From JANLTP01 sp031363055 (GTDB lineage Bacteria > Pseudomonadota > Gammaproteobacteria > Burkholderiales > Burkholderiaceae_E): 11,903 nucleotides of DNA. Below, piece after piece: positions 1-7,057 of this stretch (position 1 is the first letter of the stretch; the number at the start of each line of letters is the position of its first letter). The notes beneath the pieces were generated by a model. That model had not been told where the DNA came from and made no database searches. It saw only the letters and a list, made by a program, of their open reading frames with translations. The DNA is taken from contig JANLTP010000103.1 in NCBI GenBank assembly GCA_031363055.1, forward strand, positions 1-11,903, written 5' to 3'. The translations under genes and the position numbers were made by a program.

Positions 1-1
1 A

Positions 2-1354
2 CTGGCTTCTTCAACACTGACGCTGGCCATCACGCTGCTGTCGCTGGCCGGCTGCGCCGGCATTGCCGGTGCGCCGGCCGGATCAGCCAGCGCTCCGCCG
101 TCGGTGACTGAACTGGGACTGTATCGGCATGTGCCGACGCCGCGCTGGAAGGAGCCCGATCCGGCAAAGGTTGTCAAGCGCTCAGGCGAGGCGTTGACGC
201 TTGAGAACCTGTATCGCGAGTCCCGATATGCCGAGCTGGCCGCAGCCGCCCCTGCGTTCCTTGCGAGCAATACGCCTGACGATGAGTTGCGCCTGTTCAT
301 TGCCAACAGCCTGGCCTGGTCGAATCGCTCGACGGACGCATTGACCCAGTACCAGAAACTGCGCAAGACCGACTATGACAATGAAGCGGTGCTGGGCATC
401 GCCAACGTCAACCGCTGGAGCGGCAAGGACCACATTGCCTATCCGCTCTACCAGGAGCTGCTCAAAAAAGACCCGAACGATAAGGACGCGGCCGAAGGGC
501 TGCGCCTGGCGCGCCGTGAAATCGCGCCCAAGACCACGCTGCGCGTCGGCGGATCGAAGGATTCGAGCGACATCGAATTGCGGACCGTCGTGCTGACTCA
601 AAGCTGGCGCGATGAATCGTTGGCGAACATCTGGGAAATCGAGTCGGGACGGTATCTGTTGAGCCACCCGGATCAGCTCGCCAACGGTAATGACGTGATG
701 ATCCGGCGCCGCTCGCTCGACCATCCATACAAGCTGCGCTGGGAGCTCGGTGCCAATCGTCACACGGCGTTGGGCGGCATCGGCATCGATCTTCCGACGC
801 TTCCCGTCAAGCTCGACATTGCCCGGGTCAACTGGGGGCGGCTGTCGGTGAATCCCTTCGGCTTAGCGGCCAACCTGACTGCCACCCGGGTCAGCGCGCA
901 GATCAATCAGCCCCTCGAAAGCGGCACTTTCTTCGCGCAGGGTGACGTCGCCCGCGTCAGCGATGGCAACAACATCATCACCAGCACGGTCCGCTTCACG
1001 CCGGCCTGGAAGCCACTCGACGCCGGCGTCAATGTCTTCGTGGGCGCCGAAATGCGCGACGCTTCGTTCAATACGCGCAACTACTGGTCGCCGGCGCGAG
1101 GCTACGGTGCAATGTTCGTCGGTGCCCGTGGCGAATGGGACGGTCCCGACTGGAATCTGGGCATCTCCGGTCAGGTCGGCAGTCGTCTGTACGGCGAAGC
1201 CGGCCGTAATTGGGGTGCAACCGTCTCGGGCAAGCGCTGGCTCAGCAACGACTGGTCGATCGGGTTCGCTGCCTGGGCCATGGCCAGCCGGCGAGACGAG
1301 GCCGCCTATCGCCAGCGCTCGCTGTTCATCACTATTGAAAAGTTGTGGAAATAA
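2..1354 (+). CDS. TPR / beta-barrel outer-membrane lipoprotein of an exopolysaccharide locus (YaiO/PgaA-like), 5' partial
   Basis: The frame is open from the left edge. A GTG at 104 could start it, but upstream codons (2-55) encode a hydrophobic stretch ending in Leu-Ala-Gly-Cys, a good lipobox with the Cys codon at 53-55. The true start therefore lies outside the window and residues before GTG 104 belong to the protein. After an Ala/Ser/Pro linker, about 190-530 encodes helical TPR-like repeats. From about 540 to the stop the protein alternates polar and aromatic/hydrophobic residues like an outer-membrane barrel, with a Tyr-Trp-Ser-Pro element near 1081-1092 like those in PgaA/BcsC-type barrels. 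TPR plus barrel is the plan of polysaccharide exporters such as PgaA and of YaiO proteins. The inferred role is export of the glycan made by the next gene, whose start overlaps this stop. The family is fairly sure; the exact function is inferred. Confidence 0.75.
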   Translation: MASSTLTLAITLLSLAGCAGIAGAPAGSASAPPSVTELGLYRHVPTPRWKEPDPAKVVKRSGEALTLENLYRESRYAELAAAAPAFLASNTPDDELRLFIANSLAWSNRSTDALTQYQKLRKTDYDNEAVLGIANVNRWSGKDHIAYPLYQELLKKDPNDKDAAEGLRLARREIAPKTTLRVGGSKDSSDIELRTVVLTQSWRDESLANIWEIESGRYLLSHPDQLANGNDVMIRRRSLDHPYKLRWELGANRHTALGGIGIDLPTLPVKLDIARVNWGRLSVNPFGLAANLTATRVSAQINQPLESGTFFAQGDVARVSDGNNIITSTVRFTPAWKPLDAGVNVFVGAEMRDASFNTRNYWSPARGYGAMFVGARGEWDGPDWNLGISGQVGSRLYGEAGRNWGATVSGKRWLSNDWSIGFAAWAMASRRDEAAYRQRSLFITIEKLWK

Positions 1355-2694
1355 GACGAATCTATTCCTGGGTGCTGACCGGCGCGGTGCTGGTCACGCT
1401 GGTCGTCCTGCTGAGCCTCAGTTACCGCTCGGTGGTGGTCGAGCGCGGCTCGTTCGCGCTGCTGCTTGAAAGTTGGGTACTGACGGCGATCAGCATATAT
1501 CTGCTCGTCTTTCTCGCCATCCTCGTGGTTCGATACGCGGTCATGATGCTCTATTCCTACCTCGAGCACCTGGAGGCCGGCCGCCGCCCGCCGCCGGTTG
1601 GCGACGGCTCCGATGAGGGTTCGCTACCGATGGTGTCGCTGGTCGTGCCAGCGTACAACGAGGGAATGGTGATCGAGGCGGCGATTTGTTCGCTGCTCGA
1701 ACTCGACTATCCGAACTACGAAATTCTGGTCATCGACGACGGCTCGAGTGACGATACCTACGAAAAGGCGCTTGGGGTGGCCAACGGGTCACGCCGCGTG
1801 TCGGTTCGCGTGATCACCAAGAAGAACGGCGGCAAGGCCGAGGCGCTGAACACCGGCATGAGTCAGGCGCGCGGTGAGTTTGTGTTGAACATGGACGGCG
1901 ACTCCAAGCTTTCGCGTAACGTCATTCGCGCCTGCGTGCGGCACTTCGATGATCCGAGGGTCGGCGCGGTGGCTGGCAACGTCAAGGTCATCAATCGCGA
2001 GAACATCTGGTCGAACATTCAGGCGCTTGAGTATGTCGAAGGCCTGGCGATGGCGCGCAAGGCGCAAAGCTTCATGCGCTCGGTGAACATCATCCCCGGA
2101 CCTCTGGGCATGTTCCGCAAGTCGGTGCTGCAAGAAGTGCAGGGCTATGATCACGATACCTTTGCCGAGGATTGCGATCTGACCCTGAAACTGCTGGTGC
2201 GCGGCTGGCATATTGCGTATGAACCGCTGGCGGTCGCCTGGGTCGAAACGCCCAGTCGCCTGCTCGACCTGCTCAAACAGCGCTATCGTTGGACTCGCGG
2301 CATTCTGCAGGCCATCGCCAAACACAAAAGCTCGCTATGGCAGCCACGCAAGGCCGGCATCAACTGCTTCATTCTGTGGTTCATGTTGTTCGAAGGCATC
2401 CTGTGGCCGTTCTCGACGATCCTGGGTAACTTCTTCTTCATCTATGTCGGACTTCAGTATGGTCTGTCGGTACTGCTGTTCTATTGGTGGCTGCAGCTCA
2501 CCGCACTGGATATTGTTGCAGCGGCCTATTGCGTCATCGTCGAGGACGAAGAGCCGTCGCTGATTTGGTACGCGATCATGTTTCGGCTGTTCTACATCAA
2601 CATCATCGATATCTCCAAGGTGCTGGCGTCGATCGAGGAATGGCGCGGTACGACGATGACCTGGGGCAAACTCGACCGCGAAGGCAAGCTTTGA
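1345..2694 (+). CDS. Processive family 2 glycosyltransferase (PgaC/HmsR/BcsA-like polysaccharide synthase)
   Basis: 449-residue inner-membrane synthase that would polymerise a beta-linked polysaccharide from a UDP-sugar on the cytoplasmic side and move it across the membrane. Hydrophobic spans lie near residues 8-26 and 45-70. The GT2 domain runs from about 95 to 320 and holds all processive-synthase landmarks: Asp-Asp 131-132, Asp-Gly-Asp 184-186, Glu-Asp-Cys-Asp 275-278 and QRYRW 312-316. Further spans follow near 338-368, 371-398 and 405-422. The start is GTG: an in-frame stop at 1336-1338 excludes anything earlier, and the next Met (residue 67) would delete the first span. It overlaps the upstream gene by 10 bp, suggesting translational coupling. 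Length and motifs match PgaC/IcaA-type N-acetylglucosaminyltransferases. The sugar cannot be read from the sequence, though a linked deacetylase favours an N-acetylated hexosamine. Confidence 0.9.
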   Translation: MEIRRIYSWVLTGAVLVTLVVLLSLSYRSVVVERGSFALLLESWVLTAISIYLLVFLAILVVRYAVMMLYSYLEHLEAGRRPPPVGDGSDEGSLPMVSLVVPAYNEGMVIEAAICSLLELDYPNYEILVIDDGSSDDTYEKALGVANGSRRVSVRVITKKNGGKAEALNTGMSQARGEFVLNMDGDSKLSRNVIRACVRHFDDPRVGAVAGNVKVINRENIWSNIQALEYVEGLAMARKAQSFMRSVNIIPGPLGMFRKSVLQEVQGYDHDTFAEDCDLTLKLLVRGWHIAYEPLAVAWVETPSRLLDLLKQRYRWTRGILQAIAKHKSSLWQPRKAGINCFILWFMLFEGILWPFSTILGNFFFIYVGLQYGLSVLLFYWWLQLTALDIVAAAYCVIVEDEEPSLIWYAIMFRLFYINIIDISKVLASIEEWRGTTMTWGKLDREGKL

Positions 2695-2707
2695 TGAAGG
2701 TAGTTGT

Positions 2708-2974
2708 ATGGATCTGATTTCAATTCTCACGACGGTGATCTTGACCACGACCATTGGCACCGTGATCGTCGGATTCGCCGCGTATGGGGCATTCAAGCTG
2801 CGCGACAAACGCAAGCCCAAAGCCAACAGCGCACAGAACGGCGCCGGAGATGGCCAGATCGAGGCCATCTTCCTGACCCCCTACGTGCCCGTCGTCGCTG
2901 ATGCTATTGCCCCTGCGCCCGCCACGGCTACAGCTACCGTCCCCGCCGCCGCCGCCGAATCGGTCACTCACTGA
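2708..2974 (+). CDS. Small single-span membrane protein in the exopolysaccharide locus
   Basis: 88 residues, no family recognised. Residues about 4-28 form one hydrophobic span, followed by a basic cluster (Lys-Leu-Arg-Asp-Lys-Arg-Lys, residues 30-36). By the positive-inside rule this puts the C-terminus in the cytoplasm. The rest is a flexible tail ending in an Ala/Pro/Thr-rich stretch (about 67-84) encoded partly by repeated GCC codons. A GAAGG Shine-Dalgarno at 2696-2700 sits 7 bp before the ATG. The gene lies 13 bp after the synthase stop and 5 bp before the deacetylase start, so co-expression is likely. Its position and size recall PgaD/IcaD, the small partner of the PgaC/IcaA synthase, but PgaD has two spans and I see no sequence identity. 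A synthase accessory role is inference. Confidence 0.7.
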   Translation: MDLISILTTVILTTTIGTVIVGFAAYGAFKLRDKRKPKANSAQNGAGDGQIEAIFLTPYVPVVADAIAPAPATATATVPAAAAESVTH

Positions 2975-2979
2975 TCGTC

Positions 2980-4824
2980 ATGTCCTACCGCAAACGTCCG
3001 CTGTTCAATCGAATCGGGCCCTACATGGGCAGCTTCCTCGTGCTCGGGGTCACCGTGCCGGCGTTGTTATACGCGGTGATCATGGTCATGCTCGGTTGGC
3101 GCAATCCGGCCATGGGGGCGACGGCCTCGGTCAGCTTCTTTAGCCCGCGCGAGGCCCGGGTCTACCTATACCAGTCACCGTCGAGCTTCGATCATTTCGC
3201 TCGAGTCGGCGGCAACTATGAAAATCTGCTCAGCCCCTGGCGGCAATACTTCGCCGAACGTGGCCGCGCGTTCAAAATTGCCAAGGGCGCGGACGAGATT
3301 CAAAAGCTCACCAGTGGCGTGCTTGTCTTGCCGTCGGCAGTCGCGCTCAGCGACGCCGAGCGCGCCGCGATCGTTGCCTTTCGCGGTCGCGGCGGCTCGA
3401 TTCTCGCCACCTGGGCCAGTGGCACCCGCAATGAGCGCGGCGATTGGGTCGGCTGGACCTTCCTGGAGGCGCTCGGCGCCAGCGATATCGCCGAGATGCC
3501 GGCCACTGAAGAGAATCGTCATCTCGTTCTGTTCGGCGAATCGACGGTCAGCCATACCCAGGGTGCCGGCCAGCGCGTCTGGATGGGCAAGGCCGCCGAG
3601 CCGCTGCTGCGCATGAAGGGAGCGCACATCGCTGCCCGTTTCATGAACTGGGCGCGCACGCCCGACGACGGACGGCTCGCCGAAGGCGCGGTCATTTACG
3701 CCGAGGAGAACCGCAAAGCGAGTCGGGCGGTGGTATTCGCATTTCCGGAAAGCGCCTGGGAGACGCGACCGCTGGTGGCGCAGTTACTGATCGATGACGC
3801 GCTGCGCTGGCTCCTGCACGATGTCGCCGTGGTTCGCTCGGCCTGGCCGGATGGCAAACGGGCGGCCCAGGTAATCGAGATGGACACTGAGGAAGGCTTT
3901 CCAAACGCAACGAACTTCGCGGCGCTGATGCGCACCAGCGGTATTCCGGCAACGTTCTTCGCGTTGACGTCGGTGGCGAAGAACAACGCGACCGTGCTCA
4001 ACGAACTGGCCGTCGGCTTCGAAATCGCTTATCACGGCGATGTGCACACCGGCTTCAAGGGCCTCGATGCGACGACCCAGCGCAAACGAATCGCCGACAT
4101 GCGCGCCGAGCTGGCATCGGTCTATCCGGGCGCGGGCAAGGTGGTCGGGTTTCGGGCGCCGACCGAAGGCTATGACCAGACCACCGAATTGGCGCTGCAG
4201 GCGGCAGGAATCCGCTACCATGCAGCCGATCCCGGCCGTAGCGAAGTCCGGCTGCCCTTGTTCGCAAAACTCGCCGATGCGCCGGTCAGTGAAGACCTGG
4301 TGGTGCTGCCGCGCACGCAACGCGATGATCTGAATCTGGCTGCATCGATGCTGGACCCCGAGCAGACTCGTCAGGCGCTGATCAGCGACTTCAATCATGC
4401 CACCGAAAGCGGTGCGCTGGGCTGGCTCAGCGTGCACAGTCAGAATTTCAGTGCTGGCAGCACACTGGCTCTGGCGTTCCCGGAGTTCCTGCAGCACACG
4501 CGCGCGCAGCAGAAGACGGTCTGGCTGGCCAGCGGCCGGCAGGTGGCCGAATGGTGGCGCGACCGCGAGCGTTTCCGTGCCGACTCATCGTATGACGGTC
4601 GGCGCCTGGACCTCAGTGTTTCCGTGATGGGCGACAAGCCGGTCAAGGGCGCAAGCCTGGTCGTCATGCTGCCGGCGCGGCGCATGCTGCCGTCGGTGCG
4701 CGGCGCCAAGGTCGGTACGACCCTGCCGGATATCGTTGCGCTGGACGAGTTTCGTGCATTGTTGCAGTTCGACTCCCTCAAGCCTGGCAACTATAATTAC
4801 GTGGTGACCTTCGACAGCCATTGA
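2980..4824 (+). CDS. Membrane-anchored polysaccharide deacetylase (NodB fold) with extra N-terminal domain
   Basis: 614 residues, probably a periplasmic enzyme that removes N-acetyl (or O-acetyl) groups from the nascent polysaccharide. An uncleaved N-terminal anchor lies near residues 17-40. About 58-285 is an alpha/beta region of Rossmann or class I glutamine-amidotransferase-like look with no catalytic triad that I can identify. The deacetylase core starts near 296: Asp-Thr-Glu 302-304 (the D-x-E form of motif 1 instead of the usual Asp-Asp), His352 and His356 (HxxxH metal site), Arg392-Ala-Pro (motif 3) and His486-Ser-Gln (late motif). Residues about 540-614 look like a small beta-sandwich. 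No Shine-Dalgarno is visible before the ATG, which lies 5 bp after the previous stop, suggesting coupling. PgaB is instead a lipoprotein with a C-terminal hydrolase domain, so this is not simply PgaB. The deacetylase fold is well supported; the substrate is inferred. Confidence 0.85.
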   Translation: MSYRKRPLFNRIGPYMGSFLVLGVTVPALLYAVIMVMLGWRNPAMGATASVSFFSPREARVYLYQSPSSFDHFARVGGNYENLLSPWRQYFAERGRAFKIAKGADEIQKLTSGVLVLPSAVALSDAERAAIVAFRGRGGSILATWASGTRNERGDWVGWTFLEALGASDIAEMPATEENRHLVLFGESTVSHTQGAGQRVWMGKAAEPLLRMKGAHIAARFMNWARTPDDGRLAEGAVIYAEENRKASRAVVFAFPESAWETRPLVAQLLIDDALRWLLHDVAVVRSAWPDGKRAAQVIEMDTEEGFPNATNFAALMRTSGIPATFFALTSVAKNNATVLNELAVGFEIAYHGDVHTGFKGLDATTQRKRIADMRAELASVYPGAGKVVGFRAPTEGYDQTTELALQAAGIRYHAADPGRSEVRLPLFAKLADAPVSEDLVVLPRTQRDDLNLAASMLDPEQTRQALISDFNHATESGALGWLSVHSQNFSAGSTLALAFPEFLQHTRAQQKTVWLASGRQVAEWWRDRERFRADSSYDGRRLDLSVSVMGDKPVKGASLVVMLPARRMLPSVRGAKVGTTLPDIVALDEFRALLQFDSLKPGNYNYVVTFDSH

Positions 4825-4881
4825 TCGCAGGATTCGGCGGCAACGCATGTAACAATACTGCCTTGTCCTTGGCGAAATCGC

Positions 4882-5676
4882 ATGCTCGTTCACCCAAACT
4901 TCAGTCCGATCGCAATCGAAATAGGACCGCTGGCCATCCGCTGGTACGGGCTCATGTACCTGCTGGCGTTTGTGCAGTTCTTCATGCTTGGGCGCTGCCG
5001 CATCAAGCGTTATGCACACGTTGCCGCTACCGGCATGACCGCACAGCGCGTCGAGGATTTGCTGTTTTACGGCGCACTCGGTGTCGTGCTCGGCGGACGC
5101 CTGGGCTATGTGCTGTTTTACAAACCGGCCTACTATCTGTCGCACCCGTTGGAAATTCTGGCAGTCTGGCAGGGCGGCATGTCGTTTCACGGCGGCTTGC
5201 TCGGGGTCATCGTGGCCTGCTGGTTATACGGTCGACGCCGTCAAATTCACTTTCTCGACATCCTTGATTTTGTTGCACCGTTGGTGCCCCTCGGCCTGGC
5301 AGCAGGGCGCATGGGCAACTTCATCAACGGTGAACTGTGGGGCCGACCGAGCAGTCTGCCTTGGGCGATGATTTTTCCGCAAGCCGGTGACCACATCGCC
5401 CGGCATCCGTCACAGCTCTATCAGTTCGCTGGCGAAGGCTTGTTGCTGTTTGTGCTGGTCTGGTGGTTCGCTTCGAAACCTCGCGCACGCGGTGCGGTCG
5501 CCGGTGTGTTTGCGATCGGTTATGCAGCGTTTCGGTTCGCTGCCGAGTTCGCGCGACAGCCGGACGCCTTCCTGGGCTTTTTGGCCGGCGGATTGACCAT
5601 GGGGCAATTGCTGTGCATTCCCTTGCTGCTGGTCGGCGGGTACTTGTATTTGATGCCGTCACGTCAGCATGTTTGA
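4882..5676 (+). CDS. lgt: Prolipoprotein diacylglyceryl transferase
   Basis: Inner-membrane enzyme that transfers diacylglycerol from phosphatidylglycerol to the lipobox cysteine of prolipoproteins, the first step of lipoprotein maturation. The 264-residue protein carries the family signature GRMGNFINGELWG (142-154). Residues corresponding to functionally important E. coli Lgt positions are present: Tyr26, His103 (in SFHGG), Arg143, Asn146 and Gly154. The late FRFAAEFARQPD element (217-228) supplies the conserved Arg and Glu. At least six hydrophobic spans are evident, and length is near normal (E. coli about 290). The ATG follows a 57-bp gap after the deacetylase in which I see neither a convincing terminator nor a strong promoter, so read-through from the polysaccharide genes is possible. 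Its 3' end overlaps the next gene by 8 bp. Identification is secure. Confidence 0.97.
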   Translation: MLVHPNFSPIAIEIGPLAIRWYGLMYLLAFVQFFMLGRCRIKRYAHVAATGMTAQRVEDLLFYGALGVVLGGRLGYVLFYKPAYYLSHPLEILAVWQGGMSFHGGLLGVIVACWLYGRRRQIHFLDILDFVAPLVPLGLAAGRMGNFINGELWGRPSSLPWAMIFPQAGDHIARHPSQLYQFAGEGLLLFVLVWWFASKPRARGAVAGVFAIGYAAFRFAAEFARQPDAFLGFLAGGLTMGQLLCIPLLLVGGYLYLMPSRQHV

Positions 5677-6979
5677 GCGCCTCGCCCTGGTCAGACGCAA
5701 CGCCCGCGATCGGGTCGATCTGAAACGATTGGTCGACGAATGCCGGCAAATTCTGGGCGTTCGCGGCGAATCGAACAGTGTCGCGATTGCGGCGCTCGCG
5801 GTCGAACGCTGCGGCCGATTATCGAGCGACGGCATACATCAATTTTTCCAGGCGCTGGCCGATGAATTCAATCCTGATCCGGGCGAAGTGCTGTCATTGG
5901 CCGAGCGCTATGCGGTGTCACGAACGCCTGAGAATCTGATTCGCCTGAGCCAGGCGGCCGAGGCGCCCCGGCAGGAGTTATTCCGACGCCTGAATCGGGC
6001 GCCGGGCGCGACCGCCATGCTGGTCCATTTGCGCGCGCGCCTGCTCGAGCGGCTCAAGCAGGACAAGAAGCTGATGGCGGTGGATTCCGATCTCGAGCAT
6101 CTGCTGTCGTCCTGGTTCAATCCGGGTTTTCTGCAGATGGTGCAGGTCGATTGGCGATCGCCGGCCGCCTTGCTGGAGCGCATTATTCATCATGAGGCCG
6201 TGCACGCGATCGATGGCTGGAATGATCTGCGCCGACGGCTCGAGCCGGATCGTCGATGTTTTGCGTTCTTTCATCCGGCGCTGCCCGATGAGCCGCTGAT
6301 TTTTGTAGAGGTGGCGCTGGTACCGACCATGCCGAATGCCATTGCGCCCTTGCTGGACCGCGCCGCCGAGTCAGTGCTTGCGCCAGACAAGTACCGAGTT
6401 GCGGTTTTTTATTCGATATCGAATTGTCAGCCCGGATTGCGCGGCATCAATCTGGGCAATTTTCTCATCAAGCGCGTGGCCGAACATCTGGCCCGAGAGT
6501 TCCCGAAGCTCAAGGCGTTCTGCACGCTCTCGCCGATTCCGTCGCTGGCCGCCTGGCTCGCCAAAGTCGATACCATCGGCGATGCTTCGTTGAAGCTGAA
6601 TCAGAGCAAGAAGCTCAATGACAGCTTGAAAACCCTGCGGCAAAAACATGGCCATGACCTGTCGGGACTGATGGCTGGCGTTGCACCCATCGAGCGTGAC
6701 CTGGAACCGTTGATGCGTCTGGCGGCTTACTATCTGGCCTTTCGATCCGGGGCGGGTGAGTCACAGAACAATGCCGACCCGGTGGCGCGCTTTCACCTGC
6801 ATAACGGCGCGCGGCTCGAGCGCATCAACCCGCAGGCCGACCTGTCGCGCAAGGGTCTGAAGCAGTCGTTCGGGCTGATGGTCAATTACTTGTACGATCT
6901 CGAGGAAATCGAGAGTAATCATGAGCGATTTGTAGATGGCGACGTCAATGCTTCGAAGCCGGTGCACGCGTTGATCTGA
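5669..6979 (+). CDS. Malonyl-CoA decarboxylase (MLYCD/MatA type)
   Basis: 436 residues, the soluble enzyme that converts malonyl-CoA to acetyl-CoA and CO2 (EC 4.1.1.9). Family landmarks run in order: a helical N-terminal domain (about 1-160), then the catalytic acetyltransferase-like domain with FFHPALPDEPLIFVEVAL (200-217), YSISNCQPGLRGINLGNFLI (248-267), FCTLSPIPS (284-292) and a C-terminal ARFHLHNGARLERIN (373-387). By alignment from memory with the human enzyme, the catalytic Ser-His pair is Ser288 and His376. The length fits bacterial members, and the C-terminal Met-Val-Asn-Tyr element (404-407) matches family ends. The ATG lies inside lgt (8-bp overlap), implying coupled translation although the two enzymes share no pathway. 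The Bug receptor downstream and the CoA ligase on the other strand hint at malonate use; control of malonyl-CoA level is the alternative. Confidence 0.93.
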   Translation: MFERLALVRRNARDRVDLKRLVDECRQILGVRGESNSVAIAALAVERCGRLSSDGIHQFFQALADEFNPDPGEVLSLAERYAVSRTPENLIRLSQAAEAPRQELFRRLNRAPGATAMLVHLRARLLERLKQDKKLMAVDSDLEHLLSSWFNPGFLQMVQVDWRSPAALLERIIHHEAVHAIDGWNDLRRRLEPDRRCFAFFHPALPDEPLIFVEVALVPTMPNAIAPLLDRAAESVLAPDKYRVAVFYSISNCQPGLRGINLGNFLIKRVAEHLAREFPKLKAFCTLSPIPSLAAWLAKVDTIGDASLKLNQSKKLNDSLKTLRQKHGHDLSGLMAGVAPIERDLEPLMRLAAYYLAFRSGAGESQNNADPVARFHLHNGARLERINPQADLSRKGLKQSFGLMVNYLYDLEEIESNHERFVDGDVNASKPVHALI

Positions 6980-7057
6980 TCGTTGATGTATCGATCAAAC
7001 TGTGGACTCGTTGATGTTGCTGTGGCTGTGTTGACATAAAAATTATGGGAGACAAAA
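6980..7057 (+). promoter_or_regulatory. Intergenic leader of the Bug gene with an inverted repeat
   Basis: This 78-bp gap is the only sizeable non-coding stretch on the + strand after 4882. It contains a short inverted repeat, TTGAT at 6983-6987 and ATCAA at 6994-6998, with a 6-bp spacer. The word CGTTGATGT occurs at 6981-6989 and again at 7009-7017. A palindrome of this size could be an operator, for example for a LysR-type regulator, and Bug receptor genes are often substrate-regulated. The 5-bp arms are short, however, and no regulator gene is in the window. No well-spaced -35/-10 pair stands out. A GGGAGA Shine-Dalgarno at 7047-7052 precedes the TTG start. That part is convincing; the operator reading is weak. 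Confidence 0.3.

Noticed and set aside
182..763. Long open frame antisense to the barrel gene, and similar ones opposite the synthase, deacetylase and lgt
   Set aside because: These are products of GC-biased codon use on the real coding strand. They have Arg/His/Ala-rich sequences, no recognisable domains and no sensible gene spacing.
2940..2958. GCC-rich run near the end of the small membrane protein gene as a slippage or phase-variation tract
   Set aside because: The exact repeat is only a few units long, keeps the frame if trinucleotides are gained or lost, and simply encodes an Ala-rich tail.
4825..4881. Terminator or promoter between the deacetylase and lgt
   Set aside because: I found no stem followed by a T-run. 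Only a poor -10-like TAACAAT is present, with no matching -35, so neither could be supported.
7031..7036. Perfect TTGACA -35-like hexamer upstream of the Bug gene
   Set aside because: A -10 at normal spacing would fall at about 7054-7059, on the TTG start codon, where the sequence (AAAATT) is a poor match, so transcription would begin inside the gene.
7045..7047. ATG just upstream of the Bug gene as an alternative start
   Set aside because: It is in a different frame from the receptor and overlaps the Shine-Dalgarno that serves the TTG at 7058.
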